Positions 28,909 through 39,071 of a stretch of 41,109 bases of DNA are shown piece by piece. The notes under the pieces are model-generated. The model was given only the letters and a program-made list of their open reading frames with translations. It made no database searches and was not told the origin of the DNA. The stretch comes from Holosporales bacterium (lineage in GTDB: Bacteria > Pseudomonadota > Alphaproteobacteria > UBA3830 > JAIRWN01), in the NCBI GenBank assembly GCA_031267535.1, contig JAIRYS010000015.1, forward strand, positions 1-41,109. The letters are read 5' to 3'. Position 1 is the stretch's first letter, and each line of letters opens with the position of its first letter. A program made the position numbers and the translations under genes.

Positions 28909-29571
28909 ATGGGGCAGAAGATAAATCCACATTCGTTTCGCCTTGGCATTATCAGGAACTGGACTTCTTGTTGGTTTTCGAAAAGAGATTTTGCTGATCG
29001 CCTGCACGAAGACTATAAAGTGCGAGCTTTTATAAAGAAAAAACTTACGCAAGGCGCAGTGTCCAAGGTTTCTATAGAGCGCATGGCGACGCGGGTTGTC
29101 GTGTCTATACACACCGCTAGACCGGGGGTTGTGATAGGCAAGAAAGGTTCGGATATAGAGGCGCTTAAAAAGGAGATTTCGAAACTTGTTGGCGGGGATG
29201 TAGTCCTGAATATTGTGGAAATACGCAAACCAGAAGTTGACGCTGAATTGGTCGCCGAAAATATTGCTTCTCAAATAGAAAAAAGGATCGGGTTCAGGCG
29301 AGCCATAAAACGGGCCATGCAAAGCGCTTTACGATTTGGCGCGCAGGGAATAAGAGTTAATTGCTCCGGACGTTTGGGTGGCGCCGAGATTGCCAGAATG
29401 GAATGGTATCGTGAAGGACAAGTGCCGTTGCACACGCTGCGCGCTGATATTGATTATGGGTTTAGAGATGCCTTTACGACCTACGGCTGCATAGGCGTTA
29501 AGGTATGGATATATAAAGGTGAGAAATACGATGCGGACTCTGTATTCTTACCCGGAAAGTTAAAATCCTAA
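28909..29571 (+). CDS. rpsC: 30S ribosomal protein S3
   Basis: [18 protein letters not shown]...[20 protein letters not shown]. Confidence 0.98.
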   Translation: MGQKINPHSFRLGIIRNWTSCWFSKRDFADRLHEDYKVRAFIKKKLTQGAVSKVSIERMATRVVVSIHTARPGVVIGKKGSDIEALKKEISKLVGGDVVLNIVEIRKPEVDAELVAENIASQIEKRIGFRRAIKRAMQSALRFGAQGIRVNCSGRLGGAEIARMEWYREGQVPLHTLRADIDYGFRDAFTTYGCIGVKVWIYKGEKYDADSVFLPGKLKS

Positions 29572-29590
29572 ATATAAGGGTTGTGGGTTT

Positions 29591-30001
29591 ATGTTTTCTC
29601 CTAAAAAGACCAAGTTTCGCAAGCAGTTTAAGGGCCGTATACACGGGGTCGTGTCCCGTGGCGCGTCGTTAAGTTTCGGAGCATATGGCCTTAAGGCTTT
29701 AGAGCCCATGAGAGTAACTGCCGCGCAAATAGAAGCGGCTAGGCGAGCCATAACCCGCCATATGAAGAGGGTCGGTAAGGTCTGGATCAGGATATTCCCT
29801 GATGTGCCTGTATCTAGGCGACCGGCCGAAGTTCGTATGGGCAGTGGGAAAGGAGCGCCTGAGTACTGGGCTTGTCGTGTGTACCCTGGTACAGTTATGT
29901 TCGAGCTGGATGGAGTAAACGAAACAGTGGCTCGTGAAGCTTTGGGATTAGCGGCGGCCAAGTTGCCGATCTCTACGAAATTTATTGAAAGGATTCTTTA
30001 A
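29591..30001 (+). CDS. rplP: 50S ribosomal protein L16
   Basis: [19 protein letters not shown]...[43 protein letters not shown]. Confidence 0.97.
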   Translation: MFSPKKTKFRKQFKGRIHGVVSRGASLSFGAYGLKALEPMRVTAAQIEAARRAITRHMKRVGKVWIRIFPDVPVSRRPAEVRMGSGKGAPEYWACRVYPGTVMFELDGVNETVAREALGLAAAKLPISTKFIERIL

Positions 30002-30005
30002 GTTT

Positions 30006-30191
30006 ATGGCGAAGAAAAAAGATCAAAAGCAAACGCCTGAGAAGGTTGACGCATTCGAGGCTAAGAAAGAAATCGCAAGGATGCGTTTTCGTAGAGCCAT
30101 GGGCGAGTCGGTTGCCTCGCACCGTTTTCGTGAATTACGTCGATCAATTGCGATTGAGCTGACGGACAAGCGGCAAGGTAAAGGAACATAA
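30006..30191 (+). CDS. rpmC: 50S ribosomal protein L29 (divergent)
   Basis: Position between rplP and rps[33 protein letters not shown] resembles the L29 helices. Confidence 0.85.
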   Translation: MAKKKDQKQTPEKVDAFEAKKEIARMRFRRAMGESVASHRFRELRRSIAIELTDKRQGKGT

Positions 30192-30436
30192 TGCCTAAAC
30201 GAATTCTTTCAGGAATTGTTGTCAGTAATGTTTGCGACAAGACGGTGACAGTCAATGTTACCAGGCAGGTCAAGCATCCGCGCTATATGAAATATGTGCG
30301 CATTTCCAAGAAGTACCTTGCGCATGATTCGGCCAATGCTTGTAAAATCGGCGAAGTTGTGAGCATTCAGGAGTCTCGTCCGATTTCTAAACGCAAAAGC
30401 TGGATCGTCCTTGGAGAAAGCGGAGGCGGCCAATGA
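30191..30436 (+). CDS. rpsQ: 30S ribosomal protein S17
   Basis: [66 protein letters not shown]. Confidence 0.97.
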   Translation: MPKRILSGIVVSNVCDKTVTVNVTRQVKHPRYMKYVRISKKYLAHDSANACKIGEVVSIQESRPISKRKSWIVLGESGGGQ

Positions 30437-30801
30437 TTCAAATGCAAACCAGACTTGAGGTGGCTGATAATTCCGGCGCTAAAGAGATTATGTGTATCAA
30501 GGTTTTGGGAGGAACTCATCGCAGAACCGCTAGCATAGGGGATATTATCATCGCGTCTGTTAAGGGCGCTATTCCAAGGGGGAAGGTAAAAAGCGGCGAT
30601 GTAGTTCGTGCAATTATTGTAAAGACGGTCTTTCCAGTTAGGCGAGAGGACGGATCGATAATTCGCTTTGATCGTAATGCGGCGGTACTGTTGAACAAGC
30701 AGGACGAGCCAATAGGTACTCGTATCTTTGGCCCGGTGACCAGAGAGTTGCGTAGGGCCAAGATGACGAAGATCATATCGCTGGCTCCGGAGGTGTTGTA
30801 A
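30433..30801 (+). CDS. rplN: 50S ribosomal protein L14
   Basis: [28 protein letters not shown]...[13 protein letters not shown]. Confidence 0.98.
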   Translation: MIQMQTRLEVADNSGAKEIMCIKVLGGTHRRTASIGDIIIASVKGAIPRGKVKSGDVVRAIIVKTVFPVRREDGSIIRFDRNAAVLLNKQDEPIGTRIFGPVTRELRRAKMTKIISLAPEVL

Positions 30802-31115
30802 TGTGTGCGCAGCGTCTAAAGAAAGGAGATAAGGTTGTTGTCATTACCGGTAAGGATAAAGGCGTCAAAGGTGAGATTGAGCGCATTTTCACCAAAACGC
30901 ACAAGGCCTTGGTTAAGGGAGTTAATGTAGCGACTTGCCACGTCAAACCATCTCAAAATGACGCTGGTGGATTGGTAAAAAAGGACAGGCCGGTGGATAT
31001 TTCTAATCTGATGATTGTTGATCCTTCGTTAGACAAGCCAACGAGAATCGGGTTTAAGATAATTGATGGTCGCAAGGTGCGTTTTGCAAAGCGCTCCGGA
31101 GCAGTTTTGGATTGA
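30801..31115 (+). CDS. rplX: 50S ribosomal protein L24
   Basis: LKKGDKVVVITGKDKGVKGEIERIF...RPVDISNLMIVDP. Confidence 0.95.
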   Translation: MCAQRLKKGDKVVVITGKDKGVKGEIERIFTKTHKALVKGVNVATCHVKPSQNDAGGLVKKDRPVDISNLMIVDPSLDKPTRIGFKIIDGRKVRFAKRSGAVLD

Positions 31116-31135
31116 AAATAGGAAGTTGATTTAAA

Positions 31136-31678
31136 GTGAGTAGACTTTATAAAGAATATAACGATCTAATGATTCCCAAGCTGCAGGAAGAGTTTGGTTA
31201 TAAAAACAAATTCGAGGTTCCAAGGCTTGAGAAAATAGTCCTAAACATGGGGGTGGGAGAAGCTTTAACGGACAGTAAGCACATTAAACAAGCTTCTGAA
31301 GAACTCAGTTGGATCTCTGGACAGAAGGCGATTGTTACTGAAGCACGCAAGTCAATCGCTGGGTTTAAGTTGAGGGCGGGTAACAAAGTTGGGGCTAAGG
31401 TAACGCTGCGTGGAAATCGCATGTACGAGTTTTTGGACAGGCTTATTAATATCGCTTTACCGCGAGTGAGAGATTTCAGAGGGCTGCCTGTTCGATCCTG
31501 CGACGGTGGAGGGAATTACTCTTTTGGTATAAAGGAACAGATAATTTTCCCCGAGGTTGCTACGCGTGAGGCCGATACAATACGCGGACTGGATGTAACC
31601 TTGGTAACTACGGCAAAGAAGGATGAGGAGTGTGTTTTCTTGTTAAAAATGTTTAATTTTCCCTTTGCGAAGGCTTAA
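31136..31678 (+). CDS. rplE: 50S ribosomal protein L5
   Basis: [16 protein letters not shown]...[48 protein letters not shown] start. Confidence 0.97.
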   Translation: MSRLYKEYNDLMIPKLQEEFGYKNKFEVPRLEKIVLNMGVGEALTDSKHIKQASEELSWISGQKAIVTEARKSIAGFKLRAGNKVGAKVTLRGNRMYEFLDRLINIALPRVRDFRGLPVRSCDGGGNYSFGIKEQIIFPEVATREADTIRGLDVTLVTTAKKDEECVFLLKMFNFPFAKA

Positions 31679-31681
31679 GGT

Positions 31682-31987
31682 ATGGCAAAAAAAAGTTCCA
31701 TAGAAAGGTGCATACATATAAGAAGCTTGGTTCGTCGCGCAAAAAATAAGCGGGACGCGTTAAAGTCTGTTATATACAACAGAAAAGAGGAGCCGGCGGT
31801 TCGTTTTGCGGCTCAAATGAAGCTAGCGGCTTTGCCCAGAAACGGCTCTGCAACCAGAATAAGGAATCGTTGCGAGATTACAGGGCGGGCAAGAGGGTAT
31901 TACCGTAAATTTAGGATTTCTAGAATCATGATAAGAGAAATGGCGGCGCAAGGGATAATTCCCGGCATGCGAAAGGCAAGTTGGTGA
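31682..31987 (+). CDS. rpsN: 30S ribosomal protein S14
   Basis: AALPRNGSATRIRNRCEITGRARGYYRKFRISRIMIREMAAQGIIPGMRKASW. Confidence 0.97.
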   Translation: MAKKSSIERCIHIRSLVRRAKNKRDALKSVIYNRKEEPAVRFAAQMKLAALPRNGSATRIRNRCEITGRARGYYRKFRISRIMIREMAAQGIIPGMRKASW

Positions 31988-32006
31988 GGGGGATATTGAT
32001 ATGTGC

Positions 32007-32396
32007 ATGACTGATCCAATATCCGATATGTTTGCCAGGATGAGGAACGCTGGTATGCGTGGTTATAAGACCGTGTCGGTTCCGGCTTCTAAACTTAAGG
32101 CGAGCATATTAGAGACTCTGCTTAGGGAAGGCTATATAGGCGGGTACTCTAAGGAAATAAAAGACCGATTTCCAAGTATTTCTATAGACTTGAAATACCA
32201 TGATGGAAAGCCGGTGATATCCAGTATATCCAAGGTGTCAAAGCCGGGATGCAGGATTTATGCGAACGTAAAATCTATTCCGCAGGTCAGTAACGGACTT
32301 GGCGTTTCGATAGTTTCTACATCATCTGGGGTATTTTCCGACGCTGAAGCGCGCGAAAGGAAGCTGGGCGGCGAAGTCATTTGTAAGGTATTCTAA
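32007..32396 (+). CDS. rpsH: 30S ribosomal protein S8
   Basis: MTDPISDMFARMRNAGMRGYKTVSVPASKLK...SNGLGVSIVSTSSGVFSDAEARERKLGGEVICKVF; alternative ATG at 32001. Confidence 0.96.
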   Translation: MTDPISDMFARMRNAGMRGYKTVSVPASKLKASILETLLREGYIGGYSKEIKDRFPSISIDLKYHDGKPVISSISKVSKPGCRIYANVKSIPQVSNGLGVSIVSTSSGVFSDAEARERKLGGEVICKVF

Positions 32397-32413
32397 AAAG
32401 GAAAAGGGCGGAC

Positions 32414-32947
32414 ATGTCACGTGTAGGTAAATATCCGATAGCTGTGCCCGCTGGAATTAAAGCGTTGATAGAGGGTGGGGTTTTTGTTGCTCAAGCCGCT
32501 AAGGGTGAGTTTAGATTCCCTATTCCCGATGGCGTTAAGATATCGTTGGAAGATTCGAAAATATTCGTCGCAAGCGTAAGCAAGGATAAGCGAGATCGGC
32601 AAATGTGGGGAACTACTCGAGCGATCATAAACAACGGAATCTCTGGATTGGTTACGCCGTTTTGTCGGAAGGTTGAGTTGGTAGGCGTTGGCTACAGAGC
32701 GTCGATGCAGGGAAGCGACCTAGTGTTGCAATTGGGATACAGCCATGATATAAATTTTACCGTTCCAAAGGGTATTTTGGTGAAGTGCGAGAAGCCTACG
32801 ACAATCTCGGTTAACGGTTCTGATAAAAAGATGGTTGGGCAGGTGGTTAGAGAGCTGCAAAACCTTAGGAAGCCAGAGCCTTATAAGGGCAAGGGCGTTT
32901 TGAGGGAAGGTCAGTTTGTCATCAGAAAAGAAGGAAAAAAGAAGTAG
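32414..32947 (+). CDS. rplF: 50S ribosomal protein L6
   Basis: [14 protein letters not shown]...[25 protein letters not shown]...[11 protein letters not shown]. Confidence 0.97.
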   Translation: MSRVGKYPIAVPAGIKALIEGGVFVAQAAKGEFRFPIPDGVKISLEDSKIFVASVSKDKRDRQMWGTTRAIINNGISGLVTPFCRKVELVGVGYRASMQGSDLVLQLGYSHDINFTVPKGILVKCEKPTTISVNGSDKKMVGQVVRELQNLRKPEPYKGKGVLREGQFVIRKEGKKK

Positions 32948-32949
32948 CC

Positions 32950-33318
32950 ATGTCTCGTTTTGACGAAGAATTTAAACGCAGAGAACGCCGGGTTCGTTAT
33001 AAAGTGAAAAAGCTTGCTTACGGGCGTAACAGGTTGTCTGTTTTTAGGTCTCAGCGGCATGTTTATGCGCAAATAATAGATGATGAGAAAGGGGTGACCT
33101 TGTGTTCGGCTTCTACGCTTTGTGATGAGTTTTCGAAGCTTAATAAATCAAATAAAACCAGCAACGTTGAGGCTGCTTCCTCTGTAGGCAGGTTGCTTGC
33201 GCAGAGGGCTTTGGGCCAAGGTATACGCGATGTAGTATTTGATCGCGGCGGTCATGCTTACCATGGTCGAGTCAAAGCTTTTGCTGATGCGGCCCGCGAA
33301 GGCGGATTGGTATTTTAG
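32950..33318 (+). CDS. rplR: 50S ribosomal protein L18
   Basis: [30 protein letters not shown]...[28 protein letters not shown]. Confidence 0.96.
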   Translation: MSRFDEEFKRRERRVRYKVKKLAYGRNRLSVFRSQRHVYAQIIDDEKGVTLCSASTLCDEFSKLNKSNKTSNVEAASSVGRLLAQRALGQGIRDVVFDRGGHAYHGRVKAFADAAREGGLVF

Positions 33319-33330
33319 GGGATTTTTAAT

Positions 33331-33858
33331 ATGGCGCGACAAGTTGCCGCACAAACAGATTCGCAGAGCGAAGCTCTGGTAGAGAAATTGGTTGCGATTA
33401 ACCGTGTAGCCAAGGTTGTGAAAGGAGGAAAAAAATTCTCTTTTGCGGCTTTGGTTGTTGTCGGCGACAGTCGCGGGCATGTAGGATTTGGCGCCGGCAA
33501 GGCTCGTGAAGTCTCAGACGCCGTAAAAAAGGCTTCGGATCAGGCGAAAAAGGGTATGATTCACGTGCCCTTGAGGGAATCTCGTACTTTGCACCATGAC
33601 ATTAAGTCTGGTTATGGGGCAGGGTTGGTTGTAATGCGGTCAGCGCCGGCAGGTACAGGTATAATCGCTGGCGGCGCTATGCGCGCGATTTTTGAAGCTT
33701 TAGGTGTGCAAGACGTGGTCAGCAAGTGTGTAGGTACGGCAAATCCGCATAATATGGTTCGCGCTACATTTAAGGCTTTGAAGGGAATCGTTTCGCCGCG
33801 TAATATAGCGGCTAAGAGAGATAAGAAGGTTGGGGACCTAACCTCAAGAAGAGCGTAA
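33331..33858 (+). CDS. rpsE: 30S ribosomal protein S5
   Basis: [37 protein letters not shown]...[43 protein letters not shown]. Confidence 0.97.
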   Translation: MARQVAAQTDSQSEALVEKLVAINRVAKVVKGGKKFSFAALVVVGDSRGHVGFGAGKAREVSDAVKKASDQAKKGMIHVPLRESRTLHHDIKSGYGAGLVVMRSAPAGTGIIAGGAMRAIFEALGVQDVVSKCVGTANPHNMVRATFKALKGIVSPRNIAAKRDKKVGDLTSRRA

Positions 33859-33877
33859 CGAGATAGTGAGATCTGAG

Positions 33878-34261
33878 ATGGCGGAAAAGAAATCTCTTAA
33901 TAAAAAAACAGCGGCCAGCGCTTCTAAATCGGTCAAGAAGCCTGCAGCAAAGACCAAAGAAGCTAAGGCAAGCGCTGCTGCCAAGGCAGATGTTGCTGTA
34001 TTAACCGCTAGGCCTAAAAAGGTTTCTGTCGCTGCGGCGTCCAAATCATCTGAGGTCAAGCCGGCTAGCAGGGTTCAGTCTGGCGCTCGTGTAAAAGTTA
34101 CGCAGGTTAGAAGTTTTATAGGAAGAAAAGAAAACCAGGCTTTGTCCTTAAAAGCTTTGGGTTTAGGTAAAATAGGCAAAAGTAGGATTTTATTGGATGG
34201 TCCGGAAACCAGGGGGCTTTTATGCCGAGTGAAACACTTGGTGACGGTAGAGGTAGTATGA
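33878..34261 (+). CDS. rpmD: 50S ribosomal protein L30 with ~70-aa Lys/Ala-rich N-terminal extension
   Basis: C-terminal 57 aa (RVKVTQVRSFIGRKENQALSLKALGLGKIGKSRILLDGPETRGLLCRVKHLVTVEVV) is a complete L30 core. No in-frame ATG/GTG/TTG between 33881 and the core. Confidence 0.93.
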   Translation: MAEKKSLNKKTAASASKSVKKPAAKTKEAKASAAAKADVAVLTARPKKVSVAAASKSSEVKPASRVQSGARVKVTQVRSFIGRKENQALSLKALGLGKIGKSRILLDGPETRGLLCRVKHLVTVEVV

Positions 34262-34746
34262 CAGAAGAAAAGTTCTCCCTCAATAAATTGCTTCCAGCTG
34301 ACCGGTCTGCGCGAAAACGTAGAGGTAGGGGTATAGGCTCTGGCCTTGGTAAAACCTGTGGATATGGCCACAAGGGCGGCAAGGCAAGGGCCGGACGCGG
34401 AAAGGTGCGACTTTTTGAGGGCGGGCAAACGCCTCTCTACAGAAGGCTGCCGAAGCGTGGATTTACTCCTTTGTTATCCAAAGATAGGATTGCTTGTATC
34501 AATATTGGCTCTGTTCAGTCGTTGATCGATTCGGGGAAAATTCAGAAATCCGATGTAGTTGATTTGTCGTTGCTGCAGAAGCTGAATGTAATAAAGGCGA
34601 GGAGCGTTTGCTTAAGAGTTTTGGGCAAAGGTGGTCTTAGCAGTCCGGCGCAAGTATCTGCAGATCATTTTTCTGCTTCAGCCTTATCAGCGATTGAGCG
34701 AGCCGGCGGTAAGATTATTAAGGGGCCTGTTTTAAATGGCGTTTGA
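34258..34746 (+). CDS. rplO: 50S ribosomal protein L15
   Basis: RKRRGRGIGSGLGKTCGYGHKGGKARAG...FEGGQTPLYRRLPKRGF; ATGA overlap with rpmD. Confidence 0.97.
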   Translation: MTEEKFSLNKLLPADRSARKRRGRGIGSGLGKTCGYGHKGGKARAGRGKVRLFEGGQTPLYRRLPKRGFTPLLSKDRIACINIGSVQSLIDSGKIQKSDVVDLSLLQKLNVIKARSVCLRVLGKGGLSSPAQVSADHFSASALSAIERAGGKIIKGPVLNGV

Positions 34747-36076
34747 AAATGATTCTTTCAGGCAAGGGCTGAATTGGGCTTCTTTTGCTCAGGCTACTGA
34801 TCTTAAGAAGAGGTTGTTATTTACGATTTTGGCGCTTTTAGTCTATCGCGTTGGAACCTATGTCCCGCTGCCTGGGGTAAACCCAGAGATTATATCCGAG
34901 ATTGGTCGCAGGAACATGGGTGGAATCCTCGGCATGTTCGACATGTTTTCTGGCGGCGCTTTGGGGCGTATGACAGTTTTTGCCTTAAACATTGTGCCCT
35001 ATATATCTGCCAGCATCATTATACAGCTCTTTACGGTTATTTCTCCGACTCTTGAAGCTATGAAAAAAGAGGGGGAGGTTGGCCGCCGCAAGCTTAATCA
35101 ATACACGCGCTATTTGACGGTTGGTATCGCTAGCGTTCAGGCTTATGGTCTGTCAATCGGGCTTATGAGCATGTCTTCCGGTGCACAAACAGTTACCACC
35201 ATAGGGGCTTTGTTTCCTTTGATAGCGGTTCCAACTTTGGTGGGTGGGACTGTATTTTTGATGTGGCTGGGCGAACAAATTACTTCCAGGGGCATAGGGA
35301 ACGGCTCTTCCCTTATAATTTTTGCCGGTATCGTTGCAAACTTGCCAAGAGCGCTGATGAATGCGTTAGAGCTTGGCAAAAGCGGCGCTTTATCGCCGGG
35401 CGTTATGGTGTTTTTTGTCTTCGTTATTGTTTCTGTTATTGCTCTTGTAGTGTTTGTCGAACGAGCTCAGCGCAGGATAACGGTGCACTATCCTCAACGC
35501 CATGTGGCCGTAGGGAAAGGTGATATGGGATCATCTCATTTGCCTTTAAAAATCAATACTTCGGGCGTTATTCCTCCGATATTTGCAAGTTCGCTTTTAT
35601 TATTGCCTGCTACTTTGGTTGGTTTGGGGGCCGGGTCTGGAGCTGAGTGGGCTCAGACTTTGGCTAGATATTTATCTCATGGACATCCAGTGTACATCAC
35701 AGTTTATATAGGTCTTTTGGTATTCTTTTCTTTCTTTTACACTGCGGTTGTGTTTAATCCGGATGAAGTTGCTGATAATCTTCGGAAATCGGGTGGATTT
35801 ATACCAGGAATCAGGCCGGGAGAATTTACTTCGAAGTACCTGTACTTTGTTTTAGAGCGCTTAACTGTAATCGGGGCGATATACCTGTCGTTTATATGTA
35901 TATTACCGGAGCTGCTTATCGCAAAACTATCGGTGCCATTTTTCTTTGGTGGAACCAACATATTGATTGTTGTCAGCGTGACCATAGATACAATCTCGCA
36001 GATTTATACTCACCTGCTGGCCCATCAATACAAAGGGGTGTTGAGGAAGGCTAAATCTCGCGGAGTAATAAAGTAA
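34736..36076 (+). CDS. secY: Preprotein translocase subunit SecY
   Basis: RVGTYVPLPGVNPEIISEIGRRNMGGILGMFDMFSGGALGRMTVFALNIVPYISASIIIQL. Confidence 0.98.
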   Translation: MAFENDSFRQGLNWASFAQATDLKKRLLFTILALLVYRVGTYVPLPGVNPEIISEIGRRNMGGILGMFDMFSGGALGRMTVFALNIVPYISASIIIQLFTVISPTLEAMKKEGEVGRRKLNQYTRYLTVGIASVQAYGLSIGLMSMSSGAQTVTTIGALFPLIAVPTLVGGTVFLMWLGEQITSRGIGNGSSLIIFAGIVANLPRALMNALELGKSGALSPGVMVFFVFVIVSVIALVVFVERAQRRITVHYPQRHVAVGKGDMGSSHLPLKINTSGVIPPIFASSLLLLPATLVGLGAGSGAEWAQTLARYLSHGHPVYITVYIGLLVFFSFFYTAVVFNPDEVADNLRKSGGFIPGIRPGEFTSKYLYFVLERLTVIGAIYLSFICILPELLIAKLSVPFFFGGTNILIVVSVTIDTISQIYTHLLAHQYKGVLRKAKSRGVIK

Positions 36077-36759
36077 TGGGCAGTGATCTGTATCCAGTTG
36101 TTGCTCTGTTTGGGGCTCCGGGCGCCGGTAAGGGCACGCAGTCGGCGTTGTTGGTAGAAAGGCTTAAGTTTAAGCACTTTTCAGTCGGCGATTTGCTTAG
36201 GGCAGAAGTTGCAAAAGGCAGCAGTATCGGCGATCTTGCTTCTTCCTATATGAACCAGGGGAAGTTTGTACCCGATTATGTTGTTAATGATGTTGTTAAA
36301 GCTTATTTTCTTGAAAATAAAGAGGATAAAGTCATTTTGGACGGTTTCCCAAGAACGGTTGGGCAGGCCAAGGAATTGCGTACTTTATTAAAACTTTTCC
36401 CTCAAATTCGCTTTTGTGCGATTCAGATTGATCTAAGTCCAAGCGAAATTAAAGAGCGTATAAAAAGTCGTTTTATGTGCGCTGGCTGTCAGACCATTTA
36501 TAGCAAAGAGGATTTTAAATCGCAGTTCGTTTGCTCAAAATGCAATTCAAACGAAGTGACAGTTAGGAAGGACGACGCCGAAGAGGTTGTGCAAACTAGA
36601 ATTGACGAGTATCAAACAAATGTGTCGGATTTGCTTGACTTTTACAAGTCGGGAGGCATACTGTCCGTTGTTGATGGCTCTGGTTCTGCGGAGTCGGTTT
36701 ACAAAAAGATCAGCTCTGTTGTTGACGGGGCGTTGGGATTTAGTTTGGGGAGAAGCTAG
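36076..36759 (+). CDS. adk: Adenylate kinase (long form, Cys4 zinc-type LID)
   Basis: [61 protein letters not shown]. Confidence 0.97.
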   Translation: MGSDLYPVVALFGAPGAGKGTQSALLVERLKFKHFSVGDLLRAEVAKGSSIGDLASSYMNQGKFVPDYVVNDVVKAYFLENKEDKVILDGFPRTVGQAKELRTLLKLFPQIRFCAIQIDLSPSEIKERIKSRFMCAGCQTIYSKEDFKSQFVCSKCNSNEVTVRKDDAEEVVQTRIDEYQTNVSDLLDFYKSGGILSVVDGSGSAESVYKKISSVVDGALGFSLGRS

Positions 36760-36761
36760 CC

Positions 36762-37139
36762 GTGGCTCGTATATCAGGCGTTGATTTACCAAGCAAAAAG
36801 CGTGTTGAGATAGCCTTGGCTTACCTTTACGGAATTGGTTTTACCAGGGCTAAGTATATTTGTCAGAAGTTAAATATTGCTCCTGAGACGCGTATCTTTC
36901 AGCTTAATGAAGATCAGGTTTCGAGAATACGCGGGGTAATTGATTCAGAGTTTCATGTCGAGGGAGACCTTAGGCGCGAAGTTTCTATGAACATTAAGAG
37001 GCTGCTAGATCTTGGATGCTACAGAGGGCTGCGTCATAGAAAAAAACTGCCGGTACATGGACAGAGGACGCATACTAATGCCCGTACTAGGAAGGGACGC
37101 GCGATTGCCATAGCGGGTAAAAAGAAAGTTACTAGATAG
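36762..37139 (+). CDS. rpsM: 30S ribosomal protein S13
   Basis: [25 protein letters not shown]...[27 protein letters not shown] start. Confidence 0.97.
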   Translation: MARISGVDLPSKKRVEIALAYLYGIGFTRAKYICQKLNIAPETRIFQLNEDQVSRIRGVIDSEFHVEGDLRREVSMNIKRLLDLGCYRGLRHRKKLPVHGQRTHTNARTRKGRAIAIAGKKKVTR

Positions 37140-37162
37140 GTTATTGTCAAGAGAGTTATTAT

Positions 37163-37555
37163 ATGGCTTATAAAGCCGGACAGAGCGTCAGAAAAAAGGA
37201 CAGGAAGAACATCGTCGCCGCGGTTGCTCATGTGCAAGCCTCTTTTAATAACACGATGATAACGATTACAGACATGCGTGGTGATACGGTTGCATGGTCG
37301 TCAGCTGGTAATGCCGGATTTAAAGGAGCCCGTAAATCGACGCCTTATGCGGCCCAATTGGCAGCAGAGAAAGTCGGCAACCTGGCTAAAGAGTTCGGTA
37401 TAAAAACGCTTGATGTGGAAATTTGTGGTCCTGGATCCGGGCGAGAGTCAGCCTTGAGGGCTTTACAGGCGGTAGGGTTTGCGATCAATTCGATAAAAGA
37501 CGTTACCCCTATACCTCATAACGGTTGTCGTCCACCAAAGCGCAGGCGAGTCTAG
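37163..37555 (+). CDS. rpsK: 30S ribosomal protein S11
   Basis: [44 protein letters not shown]...[15 protein letters not shown]. Confidence 0.98.
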   Translation: MAYKAGQSVRKKDRKNIVAAVAHVQASFNNTMITITDMRGDTVAWSSAGNAGFKGARKSTPYAAQLAAEKVGNLAKEFGIKTLDVEICGPGSGRESALRALQAVGFAINSIKDVTPIPHNGCRPPKRRRV

Positions 37556-37579
37556 CATTCTTTTTGGAGAAAATGTTTT

Positions 37580-38599
37580 ATGATTAATAAGCATTGGGAG
37601 AGCCTTATTCGTCCCTATAAAATGCAAACCTCAGAGATAGAGGGTCAAGGCGATAGAGTTGGGTCTGTTGTAGCGGAACCCATGGAAAGGGGTTTTGGGT
37701 TAACTTTGGGTAATGCGCTTAGGCGTGTGTTGCTGTCGTCTTTGTCTGGCGCTGCGGTGATCTCAATCAAAATAGATGGCGTTTTGCACGAGTTCTCCAC
37801 GATTCCAGGGGTTATTGAGGACGTTACAGATATCGTGTTGAACGTAAAATCTATGGCCGTAACTATGGACGGAACATCTGAGAAGAAGATTAAACTATCG
37901 GCGAAAGGTCCGTGTAAGGTGACGGCCGGTATGTTCGAAACTGGGTATGGCGTTAAAATCCTAGATCCAGATCATCATATATGCACCGTTGGCGAGGGCG
38001 GGCAGTTCTCTATGGAAGCGACCATCGCGTCGGGCAGAGGATATGTGCCGGCCAATGAGAATAAATCAGAAGATATGCCCATTGGGCATATAGCCGTTGA
38101 TGCTTTGTACAGTCCTGTCAAAAGAGTTGTTTATAAAGTGGAAAACGCTCGTGTTGGACAGGTAACCGATTATGATCGGTTGATCATGAAGGTTGAGACT
38201 AATGGCTCGATCAAACCAATTGATGCGGTCGCGGTTGCGGCAAGGATTCTTCAAGATCAACTGAAGCGATTTGTTAACTTTAACGATCCTCTAATCGATG
38301 ATCGAGAGGAAAAGCCCGCTGAAGATCGGCTTAATCCGAATTTGCTGCGTTTGATTGATGAGTTAGAGCTTTCTGTCCGGTCTATGAATTGTCTAAAAAG
38401 CGACAATGTCGTATACATAGGCGATTTGGTACATAAGACAGAAAGCGAGATGTTAAAGACGCCTAACTTTGGCCGCAAATCGCTAAATGAGATAAAAGAC
38501 ACTCTTTCGCAGATGGGGCTGTACCTTGGTATGCAAGTGCCTGGCTGGCCTCCTGAAAATATCGAAGAAGCAGTTAAGAAGTCTAGTAGTGGTTATTAG
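37580..38599 (+). CDS. rpoA: DNA-directed RNA polymerase subunit alpha
   Basis: [58 protein letters not shown]. Confidence 0.98.
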   Translation: MINKHWESLIRPYKMQTSEIEGQGDRVGSVVAEPMERGFGLTLGNALRRVLLSSLSGAAVISIKIDGVLHEFSTIPGVIEDVTDIVLNVKSMAVTMDGTSEKKIKLSAKGPCKVTAGMFETGYGVKILDPDHHICTVGEGGQFSMEATIASGRGYVPANENKSEDMPIGHIAVDALYSPVKRVVYKVENARVGQVTDYDRLIMKVETNGSIKPIDAVAVAARILQDQLKRFVNFNDPLIDDREEKPAEDRLNPNLLRLIDELELSVRSMNCLKSDNVVYIGDLVHKTESEMLKTPNFGRKSLNEIKDTLSQMGLYLGMQVPGWPPENIEEAVKKSSSGY

Positions 38600-38617
38600 G
38601 TTGTAGGGGCATTTGTT

Positions 38618-39040
38618 ATGCGACATGGCATAAGTGGAAGAAAGTTTAATCGCAAGGTCGCTCATAACAAAGCGTTGCTGATTAATTTGGCCAAATCTTT
38701 GATCAAATACGAGCAGATCGTTACTACTTTACCTAAAGCTAAGGAGCTGCGGCCTTTGGTTGAAAAAGCTATTACTCTTGGGAAAAGGGGCGGCCTACAA
38801 AAGCGCCGTCAGACAATTTCTTTGCTTGGGGACAACGATCTGGTTGTTAAGATTATGGGCCCTTTATCCGAGCGATATAACAGCAGAGCGGGCGGATATG
38901 CTAGGATACTGCACAATGGCTTTCGCAAGGGGGATCGTGCTCCCATGGCAGTGATCGAACTCATTGGCAGAGATGAAAGCGCGAAGGCGTCTGCTGTACA
39001 AGCTGATAGCTCTGTTACAATTGCCGCTGAAAAAGAGTAG
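38618..39040 (+). CDS. rplQ: 50S ribosomal protein L17
   Basis: [58 protein letters not shown]. Confidence 0.97.
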   Translation: MRHGISGRKFNRKVAHNKALLINLAKSLIKYEQIVTTLPKAKELRPLVEKAITLGKRGGLQKRRQTISLLGDNDLVVKIMGPLSERYNSRAGGYARILHNGFRKGDRAPMAVIELIGRDESAKASAVQADSSVTIAAEKE

Positions 39041-39071
39041 CTCTATTTTGACTGTTTTTTAGACTAAAGCG

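Noticed and set aside
36478-36543. Cys4 zinc-type LID in adenylate kinase as an anomaly
   Set aside because: Zinc-type LIDs are known in some alphaproteobacterial adenylate kinases (e.g. Paracoccus), so not unusual.
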